A stretch of DNA of 64,000 nucleotides from Methylophaga sp. UBA3192. GTDB taxonomy: Bacteria; Pseudomonadota; Gammaproteobacteria; Nitrosococcales; Methylophagaceae. The DNA is taken from positions 248,001 through 312,000 of the forward strand of contig DEXE01000006.1 of NCBI GenBank assembly GCA_002363955.1, written 5' to 3'. The notes beneath the pieces were generated by a model, which was not told the DNA's origin, did no database searches, and saw only the letters and a program-made list of their open reading frames with translations. The first letter of the stretch is position 1; every line of letters begins with the position of its first letter. Of this stretch, positions 26,936 through 36,978 are shown piece after piece. A program made the translations under genes and the position numbers.

Positions 26936-27202
26936 TGCGGGTGGTGTGACCCTTGATCTGAATCAAACACACAGCAGATAAACTTATACTTTCGGTTTAA
27001 CCAGGCATTTTTGTCGTACACTGACTACCACGGTGTAAAATATTAATGCGTATATTTATGGCTTGTTATTGACCAAACCTTCAATACATCCCTCACCGAT
27101 AAACGGTATGGCAATGGGGCTTCTGATCACCAATAATCCGGCGTATTAATCGTTATTTTTCAGCTGCCGGCAGGTTTGATTTTTTAATAAGGACTGCAAT
27201 GG

Positions 27203-28276
27203 ATGCCACCTAACCGAAATTCCAAACTACTTCGCGCAGCCATATTGTTAGTTTTCATCGCATTGTCGATATTTTTCTTGTGGCGCTGGTATCTGGCCCC
27301 TGATCCAAATGCCGGTCTGGTGTATGGAAATGGCCGGATTGAAGCGACAGAAATTGATGTGGCAGCCAAAATGGCTGGGCGTATTCAGGATATCCTGGTT
27401 CGGGAAGGTGACTTTGTCACAGCAGGTCAGGTAGTGGCCAGAATGGATACTGAAAACCTGATGGCCCAGTTACGTGAGGCCCAGGCGTTGTTTCATCAAG
27501 CCGAGAGCTCCGTGGCTATTGCCAATAGTCAATTGGTACAGCGCGAAGCAGAAAAACAAGCGGCATTAGCTTTGGTTGCTCAGCGCGAGGCCGAATTAAA
27601 TGTAGCTCGTAAGCGTTATGAGCGGTCTTCGTCGTTAGCAGGACGTGGCGCAACATCCCAACAGGAAGCAGATGATGATTTTGCTCGTCAGCAAAGTGCC
27701 ATAGCCGCGGTCAGTGCTTCAAAGGCACAAGTAGCCGCTTCCGATGCTGCCATTGTCACAGCCAGAGCTCAAATGGCTGGAGCCGAATCGGCTTTATTAG
27801 GTGCTCAGGCCAGTATTGATCGTATTCAGGCAGATATTTCTGATAGTGAGCTTAAAGCTGTCCGTGATGGTCGAGTCCAGTATCGTATTGCCCAACCTGG
27901 AGAAGTCATTGCTGCTGGTGGACGCGTATTGAATCTGGTGGATCTGCGAGATGTATATATGACCTTCTTTTTACCGACCAGCAGTGCCGGACGTCTGGCA
28001 TTAGGTACAGAGGTCAGAATTATTATCGATGCAGCACCGAATTATGTTTTTCCAGCCAAAGTATCTTTTGTCGCCGATGTCGCCCAGTTCACACCTAAGT
28101 CAGTCGAGACTGCCAGTGAACGGGAAAAACTGATGTTTCGGGTGCGTGCCCAAATTCCTCAGGATTTGCTGGATGCGAATATTCTTCGTGTAAAAACCGG
28201 TTTGCCAGGCATGGCGTTTATTCTTGAAAATGCACAAGGAGAGTGGCCAGAACATATGGCGGTGAGGATTCCTTAA
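27203..28276 (+). CDS. HlyD-family membrane fusion protein (YhiI-like)
   Basis: A 357-residue periplasmic adaptor anchored by one N-terminal TM helix (about 10-29). The lipoyl half-motifs flank a long coiled-coil hairpin (about 75-205), and the beta-barrel follows. It starts at ATG 27203, with AGGA 9 bases upstream. Its stop overlaps the next gene by one base (TAATG). With the following two genes it forms the conserved yhiI-rbbA-yhhJ type export operon, in which it would bridge the inner-membrane ABC transporter to a TolC-like outer-membrane channel. Substrate unknown. Confidence 0.88.
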   Translation: MPPNRNSKLLRAAILLVFIALSIFFLWRWYLAPDPNAGLVYGNGRIEATEIDVAAKMAGRIQDILVREGDFVTAGQVVARMDTENLMAQLREAQALFHQAESSVAIANSQLVQREAEKQAALALVAQREAELNVARKRYERSSSLAGRGATSQQEADDDFARQQSAIAAVSASKAQVAASDAAIVTARAQMAGAESALLGAQASIDRIQADISDSELKAVRDGRVQYRIAQPGEVIAAGGRVLNLVDLRDVYMTFFLPTSSAGRLALGTEVRIIIDAAPNYVFPAKVSFVADVAQFTPKSVETASEREKLMFRVRAQIPQDLLDANILRVKTGLPGMAFILENAQGEWPEHMAVRIP

Positions 28277-31056
28277 TGACCTGGTCGCCACTGACGGAGG
28301 TTAACAGCAAGCGCCCAGTTGTAGTGCTGAAAAATGTTCGTCTCGACTATGGCAAAACACAGGCATTGAAAAATCTGAATCTCGATATTCCAGCAGGGGT
28401 GATGGTTGGCGTCATCGGTCCTGATGGCGTCGGTAAATCCAGCTTGTTTTCGCTGATATCTGGTGCACATGCCATTCAGCATGGTGAGGTAGAGGTGCTT
28501 GGCGGTGATATGCAGCAAAAAAAGCATCGTCAATCGGTTTGCCCACGGATCGCCTATATGCCACAAGGTCTGGGTAAAAACCTCTATCACACGTTATCTG
28601 TATTCGAAAATGTCGACTTCTTTGCTCGTTTATTTGGCCAGGATCGGGCTGAGCGTGAACAACGCATCACACAATTATTGCAAGCCACCGGACTGAGTGC
28701 TTTTGCTAATCGTCCAGCAGGCAAACTATCCGGCGGTATGAAGCAGAAATTAGGATTATGCTGTGCGCTGATTCATGATCCGGACTTATTGATTCTGGAT
28801 GAACCAACAACGGGTGTGGATCCGTTATCCAGACGCCAGTTCTGGACCTTGATTAATCGCATCCGGCAAGACAATCCTCTAATGAGTGTTTTAGTGGCCA
28901 CCGCCTATATGGAAGAGGCCGCAGATTTTGATTGGTTGGTCGCTATCAATCAGGGTCAGGTATTGGCTACCGGAACCCCGCAGCAGCTACTTGAGCAAAC
29001 TTCTACCACCTCACTGGAATCGGCTTTTATTGCCTTACTACCGGCGATACAACGTGGTCGCCACCAAGCAGTTGTGATTCCGCCGCGTAATGAATCTATT
29101 CAGGATGGTTTTGCGATCGAAGCGGATAATCTCACTATGCGCTTTGGTGATTTTACAGCGGTCGATAGGGTGAGTTTTCGTATACCGCGTGGTGAGATTT
29201 TCGGCTTTCTCGGCTCCAATGGTTGTGGCAAAACCACCACGATGAAAATGCTCACTGGCTTATTGGCCGCCACTGAAGGCCAGGCCAGGTTGTTTGGCAA
29301 CACCATTGATCCTCATGATCTGACAACCCGACAACGCGTGGGCTATATGACGCAATCCTTCTCTTTGTATGGCGAACTCACAGTCAGGCAAAACCTGGAT
29401 CTGCATGCACGTTTATTCAAACTGCCATCGCAGAATATTGCGAGTCGAATCAGCGAAATGGCAAAACGTTTTGAACTTGAAACGGTGATGGATAGTTTGC
29501 CGGAGTCGTTACCGTTAGGACAAAGACAACGATTATCGCTGGCGGTAGCGATGATTCATGGTCCGGAAATGCTGATTCTGGATGAACCGACATCAGGTGT
29601 TGATCCGATTGCCCGCGATGCGTTCTGGCAAATCATGGCGGATTTGGCGCGGCATGATGGGGTGACTATCTTTATCTCCACACATTTTATGAATGAAGCG
29701 GAGCGCTGTGACCGGATTTCATTGATGCATGCCGGACGGGTATTAGTGACAGATACTCCCGATAACTTAAAAGCCTTCAAGAAAACCACATCACTTGAAG
29801 ATGCCTTTGTCGATTATCTGCAGGAAGAAGTCGATCGACACGAGAAAAAGCAAGCGGTTGCCGAACAAACTGCTGAAAACACTCTGCCAACACTCATTAA
29901 AACAGCTGTTGCTACGAATACGGATAACCGATTCAGCCTGCGACGTTTATATAGTTACAGCCGACGTGAAACACTCGAATTGCTCCGTGACCCTGTGCGT
30001 TTAACGCTGGCGATGGTGGGGACTTTATTACTGATGTTTGTAGTCGGCTATGGCATTAGTCTGGATGTTGAAGATCTCAAATTTGCTGTGCTGGATGCTG
30101 ATCAATCTGCTACCAGTCGTGATTACACATTGAATTTATCCGGTTCACGTTATTTTATTGAGCAGCCTGCGCTATATAGCCATGCTGAAATAGAAAAGCG
30201 CATGCAGTCAGGTGAATTGAGTCTGGCGATCGAGATTCCCTATGGTTTCGGCCGGGATCTGGCACGTGGTCAATCTGTAGAAATTGCTGCCTGGATTGAT
30301 GGTTCAATGCCAACCCGCGGTGAAAATGTTCGTGGATACGTGCAAGGGATGCACGCCCATTGGCTCACCACTAAATCAAGAGAAATACTGGGCTCGGCGA
30401 TATTCGCTCAGCCGGCGACGATTGAAACCCGCTTTCGTTATAATCCCGATGTGAAAAGTTTGGTGGCAATGGTACCCGCGATGATTCCTTTGCTATTGAT
30501 GTTGATTCCATCCATGTTGACGGCGCTTTCGGTGGTTCGTGAGAAAGAGTTGGGGTCGATTGTAAATCTGTATGTCACCCCGGTCAGTCGTCTGGAATTT
30601 CTGTTGGGTAAACAACTACCTTACATGGCGTTGGGCATGCTGAATTATTTTTTACTGGTGTTATTTGCTGTCTTTATCTTTCAAGTGCCCTTTACCGGCA
30701 GTTTTCTTACCTTGTCGTTTGCAGCACTATTCTATGTATTTTGTGCAACCTCGTTAGGGTTGTTGATATCGGCCTTTACCCGCAGCCAGATTGCGGCATT
30801 ATTTGGCACAGCATTACTAACGCTGGTACCCGCGGTACAATTTTCCGGCATGATTGATCCGGTGTCTTCGATGCAAGGTGCCGGCAGATGGATTGGTGAG
30901 ATTTATCCGGCGACGCATTTTCTCACCATTTCTCGTGGTGTGTTTTCCAAAGGGCTGTCTTACACCGATTTACAATCTGCCTTTATCGCTTTGTTTATTG
31001 CGGCTCCAGCCTTATTATTTATGGGCGTGATGTTACTGAAAAAGCAGGAGCGCTGA
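28276..31056 (+). CDS. rbbA: RbbA-like ABC protein: two ATPase domains fused to an ABC-2 permease
   Basis: A 926-residue fusion. First NBD about 15-250 (Walker A GPDGVGKSS, signature LSGGMKQ, Walker B LLILDEPTTGVD); second NBD about 285-515 (Walker A GSNGCGKTT, a degenerate signature LPLGQRQ, Walker B MLILDEPTSGVD); C-terminal ABC-2 permease with TM helices from about 570 and a cluster at 740-920. Length and order match E. coli RbbA (about 911), described both as a ribosome-associated ATPase and as an exporter component. The ATG at 28276 is used because it gives the one-base overlap with the upstream stop; a GTG at 28243 would add 11 residues. Confidence 0.9.
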   Translation: MTWSPLTEVNSKRPVVVLKNVRLDYGKTQALKNLNLDIPAGVMVGVIGPDGVGKSSLFSLISGAHAIQHGEVEVLGGDMQQKKHRQSVCPRIAYMPQGLGKNLYHTLSVFENVDFFARLFGQDRAEREQRITQLLQATGLSAFANRPAGKLSGGMKQKLGLCCALIHDPDLLILDEPTTGVDPLSRRQFWTLINRIRQDNPLMSVLVATAYMEEAADFDWLVAINQGQVLATGTPQQLLEQTSTTSLESAFIALLPAIQRGRHQAVVIPPRNESIQDGFAIEADNLTMRFGDFTAVDRVSFRIPRGEIFGFLGSNGCGKTTTMKMLTGLLAATEGQARLFGNTIDPHDLTTRQRVGYMTQSFSLYGELTVRQNLDLHARLFKLPSQNIASRISEMAKRFELETVMDSLPESLPLGQRQRLSLAVAMIHGPEMLILDEPTSGVDPIARDAFWQIMADLARHDGVTIFISTHFMNEAERCDRISLMHAGRVLVTDTPDNLKAFKKTTSLEDAFVDYLQEEVDRHEKKQAVAEQTAENTLPTLIKTAVATNTDNRFSLRRLYSYSRRETLELLRDPVRLTLAMVGTLLLMFVVGYGISLDVEDLKFAVLDADQSATSRDYTLNLSGSRYFIEQPALYSHAEIEKRMQSGELSLAIEIPYGFGRDLARGQSVEIAAWIDGSMPTRGENVRGYVQGMHAHWLTTKSREILGSAIFAQPATIETRFRYNPDVKSLVAMVPAMIPLLLMLIPSMLTALSVVREKELGSIVNLYVTPVSRLEFLLGKQLPYMALGMLNYFLLVLFAVFIFQVPFTGSFLTLSFAALFYVFCATSLGLLISAFTRSQIAALFGTALLTLVPAVQFSGMIDPVSSMQGAGRWIGEIYPATHFLTISRGVFSKGLSYTDLQSAFIALFIAAPALLFMGVMLLKKQER

Positions 31057-31057
31057 G

Positions 31058-32179
31058 ATGGGTGTCGCCAATCTGCTGCATTTAGGCATCAAAGAATTAC
31101 GAAGTCTGGCGCGTGATCCGGTATTGATGATTTTCATTGTTTACGCATTCAGTTTATCAATTTATACCGCTGCGACAGCGATGATTGATTCCTTGAATAA
31201 TGCACCGATAGCCATTGTTGATGATGATCGTTCACCCTTATCTATGCGTATTGTAGATGCTTTCTATCCACCGTATTTTATGCCTCCTGTACTGGTTGAA
31301 CAGCATGAAATAGATGCTCGTATGGATATGGGAATTGATACCTTTGCTTTGCATATTCCGTCTAATTTTCAACGTGATTTACTGGCTGGTCATCAACCCG
31401 TTATTCAGTTAAATATTGATGCTACCCGAATGGGGCAGGCGTTTACCGGAAATAGTTATGTACAGTCCATTGTCAGTGGAGAAATAACAGCCTTTGTTGA
31501 ACGGCATCGTCAAATCAGCACGACGCCAGCAGATCTGGTACTGCGGGCAAAATTTAATGCCGAACTCAATAGCCAATGGTTTGGCGCGGTAATGCAGTTG
31601 ATTAACAACATTACGATGCTGTCAATTATTCTCACTGGGGCTGCGCTTATCCGGGAGCGTGAGCATGGCACGGTCGAGCATTTACTGGTGATGCCAGTCA
31701 CACCGTTTGAGATCATGGCCAGCAAAGTCTGGTCGATGGCATTAGTGGTATTAGTCGCCACAGCTTTATCATTGTGGCTGGTGGTTCAGACATGGCTATC
31801 AGTGCCGATCCATGGATCCGTATGGTTGTTTCTGCTGGGCACCTTGCTGCATTTATTTGCAACCACTTCATTAGGCATTTTTCTGGGCACGATAGCCAGA
31901 TCAATGCCTCAATTTGGTTTGTTGATGGTGCTGATTCTGTTACCTCTGCAAGTGTTATCCGGCGGCAGCACCCCGCGTGAGAGCATGCCGGAGATTATTC
32001 AGCACATCATGTTGATAGCGCCTAATACTCACTTTGTCATGCTGGCCCAATCGATTCTGTATCGCGGGGCAGGTTTCAGTGACGTTTGGCCACAGTTCCT
32101 TGCCTTGATACTGCTTGGGGCGGCTTTGTTCGGTATATCGTTGAGCCGTTTTCGCAAAACCATTGTCTCCATGGCCTAA
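31058..32179 (+). CDS. ABC-2 type permease (YhhJ-like)
   Basis: A 373-residue ABC-2 permease: N-terminal TM helix (about 23-43), periplasmic domain (45-175) and a block of five or six TM helices to the C-terminus, with LIREREHGTVEHLLVMPVTP as the usual coupling segment after the second TM. It begins one base after rbbA and completes the yhiI-rbbA-yhhJ operon, pairing with the permease half of RbbA. Confidence 0.88.
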   Translation: MGVANLLHLGIKELRSLARDPVLMIFIVYAFSLSIYTAATAMIDSLNNAPIAIVDDDRSPLSMRIVDAFYPPYFMPPVLVEQHEIDARMDMGIDTFALHIPSNFQRDLLAGHQPVIQLNIDATRMGQAFTGNSYVQSIVSGEITAFVERHRQISTTPADLVLRAKFNAELNSQWFGAVMQLINNITMLSIILTGAALIREREHGTVEHLLVMPVTPFEIMASKVWSMALVVLVATALSLWLVVQTWLSVPIHGSVWLFLLGTLLHLFATTSLGIFLGTIARSMPQFGLLMVLILLPLQVLSGGSTPRESMPEIIQHIMLIAPNTHFVMLAQSILYRGAGFSDVWPQFLALILLGAALFGISLSRFRKTIVSMA

Positions 32180-32203
32180 GATCACCAGACCGATAAATCG
32201 TAT

Positions 32204-32869
32204 TTATTGGCACAATGATAAAGACTCAATGTCATCAATATTAAATTGCATGAGCGATTGAAAAGTGGTTCTGGTCATAGTATTGATTACATAATCTGCA
32301 GCCCGGATTGGATTAACATAAATTACCTGCATTCCAGCTGCATGCGCTGCCCTGACGCCGGTTGGTGAATCCTCGAATACCAGACAGTGTTGGGGATCTA
32401 CCTGCAGGACTTCAGCACTTTTAAGATATATTTCCGGATGCGGTTTGGTATTTTCAACATCATCAGCGGTATGTACGGAGTCAAAGTAGCGTTCGATGTT
32501 CAGGCATTGCAGCACGGTGTTGCAAACTGGACGTGGTGCATTCGTCGCTAAACCAATAGGTAATTGACCGGGCTTAAAAAGCGTATCAAGTAAGTTGAGC
32601 GCGCCTTGCATAGCACGGGGGCTTTTTTGAATCTGCAGGCAAACCTCTTCAATGACACGTTGCTCGGCAGCTTGAAGCGAAAAGGATGTAAGTGCTTTTG
32701 CCGACCAGAATTCCGAGACTTCCTGCATGTTCATATTGCGGGTCAATAATTGATCGGCTTCAGTAATTGAAATTCCGTAACTGGAAAAAACAGTTTTTTC
32801 AGCATCATCCCAAATCTGCTCGGAATCAATCAGTACGCCATCCATATCAAAAATAACGGCTTTAATCAT
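32204..32869 (-). CDS. HAD-superfamily hexitol/2-deoxyglucose-6-phosphatase-like hydrolase
   Basis: A 221-residue HAD phosphatase with motif I FDMDGVLIDSE (nucleophile Asp near residue 7), an alpha-helical cap, motif II Thr/Ser in LATNAP, and motif IV VFEDSPTGVRAAHAAGM. It resembles the YniC/HxpB sugar-phosphate phosphatases. The ATG at 32869 has GGAAA upstream and removes four residues of a longer ORF. Convergent with the yhhJ-like gene. Confidence 0.85.
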   Translation of the reverse strand: MIKAVIFDMDGVLIDSEQIWDDAEKTVFSSYGISITEADQLLTRNMNMQEVSEFWSAKALTSFSLQAAEQRVIEEVCLQIQKSPRAMQGALNLLDTLFKPGQLPIGLATNAPRPVCNTVLQCLNIERYFDSVHTADDVENTKPHPEIYLKSAEVLQVDPQHCLVFEDSPTGVRAAHAAGMQVIYVNPIRAADYVINTMTRTTFQSLMQFNIDDIESLSLCQ

Positions 32870-32981
32870 AACGATTTCCATGATGATGGCAGTTTGGCTT
32901 CAAATGAAGCATATTTAGTTTAAACATTCGGCAACATTTCAGCGATTAATCAGGTCAGATACAAGGTTTAATTAAGTTAAT

Positions 32982-33623
32982 CTACTGTTCGAGTAATGCA
33001 AGTAACTCAGACCAGATATTATCAAGTAGTTGCGGTTGTGCTTTTGCCGTCGGATGAATCCCATCTGCCTGCATCATTGCTTCACCATCATAAACATCGG
33101 CCAGAAAGAATGGTAAAAAAGCCACGTTATACTCTTTTGCCAGACTGGAATAAACATTGGCAAATGCTGTTGTGTAACGGGGACCATAGTTCGGTGGAAT
33201 TTCGATGCCGACCAATAAAACTTTTGCCTCGTGCTGTTGGGATAACTGGATCATTTTGGCTAAATTATTTCGAATAACGTCAGGTGGAAAACCTCTTAAG
33301 CCGTCGTTACCACCTAATTCTATAACGACAATGGTGGGCCCATGTTTGTCCAGTAAATCGGGTAGTCTGCGTAGACCACCGTCGGTTGTTTCACCACTGA
33401 TACTGGCATTGGCCACATGCCAGGTGCCAGGTGTCTTATCTTCCAGACGATTTTTGAGCAGCTCAACCCAGGCGGCATCACTGTCGATACCATAGGCAGC
33501 GCTGAGGCTGTCACCAACAATTAACAGGTTTTTTCGCTGTGGTTCAGCAGCTTGTGACTGAAAACTGATCAGTACTAAAAACAACCAGATAAACAATTTT
33601 TGTGACGATAATAAGGTTTTCAT
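32982..33623 (-). CDS. tesA: GDSL-type arylesterase/acyl-CoA thioesterase TesA
   Basis: A 213-residue SGNH hydrolase with a signal peptide (hydrophobic about 9-23, cleavage near SQAAE). Block I GDSLSAAYGI carries the catalytic Ser, block III GGND and block V DGIHPTA carries Asp/His. E. coli TesA is a periplasmic thioesterase I/protease I/lysophospholipase L1. The ATG at 33623 is used; a GTG two codons upstream is possible. It is divergent from ybbA-ybbP with under 30 bases between starts, the same arrangement as in E. coli. Confidence 0.92.
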   Translation of the reverse strand: MKTLLSSQKLFIWLFLVLISFQSQAAEPQRKNLLIVGDSLSAAYGIDSDAAWVELLKNRLEDKTPGTWHVANASISGETTDGGLRRLPDLLDKHGPTIVVIELGGNDGLRGFPPDVIRNNLAKMIQLSQQHEAKVLLVGIEIPPNYGPRYTTAFANVYSSLAKEYNVAFLPFFLADVYDGEAMMQADGIHPTAKAQPQLLDNIWSELLALLEQ

Positions 33624-33651
33624 AACCACCCATTAATTATGTGAGGAAAGC

Positions 33652-34383
33652 ATGTCCACTGATAGACAACCGGATCTTTCAAACGACTTCATGATACAGG
33701 TACAAAATCTGTCGCACTCTGTCGATTTAGGCACTGATAAGTTATCGATTTTGCAGCATGTGAATCTGGATATCCGTAAAGGTGAATCGGCCGCTATCGT
33801 CGGCCGGTCCGGCTCAGGTAAAACCACCTTACTGGGGTTACTGGCAGGACTGGATTTACCCTCCAGTGGAACGGTTAAGCTTGATGGACATATTATCAGT
33901 GCATTATCGGAAGATGAACGTGCCAGTCTCCGTTCGCAGCGTGTTGGCTTTGTATTTCAGTCTTTTCAATTATTACCGACGTTATCTGCAATCGAAAATG
34001 TCATGCTTCCCATAGAGTTAGCAGGACTGTCTAATGCTAAAACACAAGCTGAAAACCTGCTTGAGCGTGTCGGTCTTGGCGAGCGTATGCAGCACACACC
34101 ACGGCAATTATCGGGAGGTGAGCAACAACGGGTGGCTATTGCCAGAGCCTTTGCCGTTGAACCGAAAGTGTTATTTGCGGACGAACCCACTGGCAATCTG
34201 GACACGCGTACCGGTGAAGCTATTACGGATTTATTAATGGCACTGAATCGTGAACAGGGCACCACGCTGGTGATGGTGACACATGATCAGCAACTTGCCG
34301 ATCGTTGTCAGCGACATTTTGTAATTGATGCGGGTGTATTACATGAACATCACGCCGCTGATGCAGAGGTTATATCTGCATGA
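33652..34383 (+). CDS. ybbA: ABC ATPase YbbA
   Basis: A 243-residue nucleotide-binding subunit of the LolD/MacB group: Walker A GRSGSGKTT (about 53-61), Q-loop FVFQSFQLL, signature LSGGEQQR, Walker B LFADEPTGNLD and switch His in VTHD. It overlaps the permease gene by 4 bases (ATGA) and lies opposite tesA; this tesA/ybbA-ybbP neighbourhood is conserved in gammaproteobacteria. Substrate not established. Confidence 0.92.
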   Translation: MSTDRQPDLSNDFMIQVQNLSHSVDLGTDKLSILQHVNLDIRKGESAAIVGRSGSGKTTLLGLLAGLDLPSSGTVKLDGHIISALSEDERASLRSQRVGFVFQSFQLLPTLSAIENVMLPIELAGLSNAKTQAENLLERVGLGERMQHTPRQLSGGEQQRVAIARAFAVEPKVLFADEPTGNLDTRTGEAITDLLMALNREQGTTLVMVTHDQQLADRCQRHFVIDAGVLHEHHAADAEVISA

Positions 34384-36863
34384 GTGTGACAGGTAAAGTC
34401 ATTTCGTTTAGTCAGGATTTACGCGAACGAAACGTTAAAGTCATGTTGCTGGCTATGATTATTGCGGTTGCTACGGTAGCCACCATTAATGCCTTTGCTG
34501 ATCATCTGCAACGTACGTTAATGACGTCTGCCAGTGCTTTTTTGACAGCAGATCGTCAATTAAACAGCCGAACCAATGCACCGATTCCAGAGGCGTGGTA
34601 TGCAGAAGCAGAAAATTTTGGTTTAGAAATTGGTCGAATGATTGAGTTTGGCACCATGGTGTCTAATGAAAGCCAATTTCAACTGGTTGCGGTTAAGGCG
34701 ATTGATAATACTTACCCGTTGCGAGGTGAACTTGAATGGCAGGCCGATCTGGAGGCGGCACGGCAAATTATTACATCAGGGCCCAAGCCTGGTGAAGTCT
34801 GGTTGAATCCACGTTTAATGCGCTTATTGGAATTACGTCCGGGGGATGCTCTGGAAGTCGGGGCTACATCACTTGAAGTGACTGGGGTGATCATGCGTGA
34901 GCCAGATGGCGGCTTTCGACTTTCCAATCTGGCGCCACGGGTTATGATGCATATTGACGATGTAGCGTCTACCGGGGTTATACAAGAGGGTAGCCGGGTG
35001 CGTCATCGTGGTCTGTTTGCCGGAGGTTCCACCAATCTGGCGGATTTTGAAACCTGGTTGGAACCACAGTTAACCGATAATTACCGCTGGGTAGATGTTC
35101 GTCAGGGAGAAACCCTGGGGGAATCTCTGGATAAAGCAGAAGGATTTTTATTGCTGGGCGGCAGTCTGGCCGTGTTACTGGCTGTAGTGGCCATTGCCGT
35201 TGCCAGCCGCCAATATGCACTTAGTCAGCGGGATCGGGTGGCCTTATTAAAAACTATGGGTCTGACCGGTAAACGTATTCGCAAGTTGTATTTATCCCGA
35301 CTCGTCATCTGGGGACTGATATCGACAGTGATTGGCTTATTGTTAGCGATACCGGCAGCCTGGTTAATGGCCTCGATGACAGCTCAATTGATGGAACAAC
35401 CGTTACAGTTTGAATTGGATTTCTGGCAACTGTGGCCAGCTATATTAACGGCTTTGGTCGCGTTGTTTGCCTTTGCCTATCCGCCAATAGATCGATTACG
35501 GAATACCCCGGCAATGCGTGTGTTTCGCAGCCTGCCAACCAATGATAAAGGTGCTTTAGCCAAAGATTTGTTGTTGGCTGTTGCGGTAATATTGGGTCTG
35601 TTGTGGATCTATGTCAGCGATCTTAAATTGGTAATAGCCTTACTGGGCGCCATTATCACTCTAGTCGTCACTCTGGCTATCGTAGGTGCCGGACTAATCT
35701 GGCTGTTACGCAAATTTACGGCAGGACAGGGTAGTTGGCGGTTAGCGGTCATCGCTTTGTACCGACATCGCAACGCCACCTTGTCACAAATGTCAGTGTT
35801 TGCCATGACGATTATGCTGGCCGCTACCTTGGTTCTGGTGCGTTCTTCCTTGTTAGCTGACTGGCAGGCACAGTTGCCTGAAGATGCGCCAAATCACTTT
35901 TTGCTTAATATTGCACCGGAATCTGTTAATGAAGTTGAAGCTTTTTTTACTGAGCATGATCTAAACAGAAGCCCGCTATACCCGATTATCCGAGGCAGAC
36001 TGACCGAGATAAATGCACAGCCGGCTCAGGAAGTCGCGTTAAACAAAGATGACGATGAACTGCGGCGGGAATTAAACCTGACGATTTCAGATAGTTATCC
36101 GGATGATAATGAAATTGTGGCCGGACAATGGTTTAAGGCGGGAGATACCAAGGGCTTATCAATTGAGCAGTCATTAGCTGAATCGCTTGGAGTAAAGGTT
36201 GGCGATGAACTGGGTTTTACAGTGGGTGCTGAAAAAGTGACGGCTAAAATCACCAGTATTCGCAGTGTGCAATGGGACAGTATGCGGCCGAATTTCTTTA
36301 TTATCTTTCCACCCAATGGTGCGATAGATGGATTGCCCAGTACGTCGCTTACCAGCTTTTATCTGGCAGAGCAGGATAAAGCACTGTTGAATGATTTTGT
36401 GCGACAGTTCCCAACGATTTCAGTACTGGAAATTGATCATATTATCGAACGTATTCAGCAAATCATCCGCCAGGTCACGCAGGCTGTTGAAGCAATATTA
36501 TTAATGATTCTGCTGGCTGCCATTGCGGTGATGGTAGCCGTTGTCAGCGCGACGATGTCTGAACGACAACGTGAGGGGGCATTATTACGTACCTTAGGCG
36601 GTCAACAACAATTACTGGTAAGAGCCACGATGATCGAGTTTGCATTGATTGGCTTTCTAGCCGGTATTCTAGGGGTATTTGCTGCAGAAATAGCGGTTTG
36701 GGCTTTGCAAAGCCGTATGTTTGATGGCGAGTTTCGCTGGCATTGGCCGGTAGTGGTCAACTTGCCGTTTATCAGTGCTTTTATACTGGCGTTATTAGGA
36801 CGCTGGCAATTAACGCCGGTATTGACCGTGTCACCCATGTTGTTACTCAGAAGACTGGAATAA
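34380..36863 (+). CDS. ybbP: FtsX-family permease YbbP
   Basis: An 827-residue permease with N-terminal TM helix (about 22-40), periplasmic domain, a first FtsX block of TM helices (about 255-430), a further membrane region near 460-490, a second periplasmic domain (about 495-700) and a C-terminal FtsX block (about 705-815). The duplicated FtsX organisation and about 800-residue length match YbbP. It is coupled to YbbA by the 4-base overlap and likely acts in the inner membrane on lipid-like or lipoprotein substrates. Confidence 0.9.
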   Translation: MSVTGKVISFSQDLRERNVKVMLLAMIIAVATVATINAFADHLQRTLMTSASAFLTADRQLNSRTNAPIPEAWYAEAENFGLEIGRMIEFGTMVSNESQFQLVAVKAIDNTYPLRGELEWQADLEAARQIITSGPKPGEVWLNPRLMRLLELRPGDALEVGATSLEVTGVIMREPDGGFRLSNLAPRVMMHIDDVASTGVIQEGSRVRHRGLFAGGSTNLADFETWLEPQLTDNYRWVDVRQGETLGESLDKAEGFLLLGGSLAVLLAVVAIAVASRQYALSQRDRVALLKTMGLTGKRIRKLYLSRLVIWGLISTVIGLLLAIPAAWLMASMTAQLMEQPLQFELDFWQLWPAILTALVALFAFAYPPIDRLRNTPAMRVFRSLPTNDKGALAKDLLLAVAVILGLLWIYVSDLKLVIALLGAIITLVVTLAIVGAGLIWLLRKFTAGQGSWRLAVIALYRHRNATLSQMSVFAMTIMLAATLVLVRSSLLADWQAQLPEDAPNHFLLNIAPESVNEVEAFFTEHDLNRSPLYPIIRGRLTEINAQPAQEVALNKDDDELRRELNLTISDSYPDDNEIVAGQWFKAGDTKGLSIEQSLAESLGVKVGDELGFTVGAEKVTAKITSIRSVQWDSMRPNFFIIFPPNGAIDGLPSTSLTSFYLAEQDKALLNDFVRQFPTISVLEIDHIIERIQQIIRQVTQAVEAILLMILLAAIAVMVAVVSATMSERQREGALLRTLGGQQQLLVRATMIEFALIGFLAGILGVFAAEIAVWALQSRMFDGEFRWHWPVVVNLPFISAFILALLGRWQLTPVLTVSPMLLLRRLE

Positions 36864-36978
36864 CGATGCCCGGAATAACGTTATCCGCATTGACTGTATT
36901 AATGAATGTTGCATGGCAAAAATAAACGCCCCATTATGTGCGGGTTTGCATCTTTGAAGATGCCTGTTTTGTTTAGGA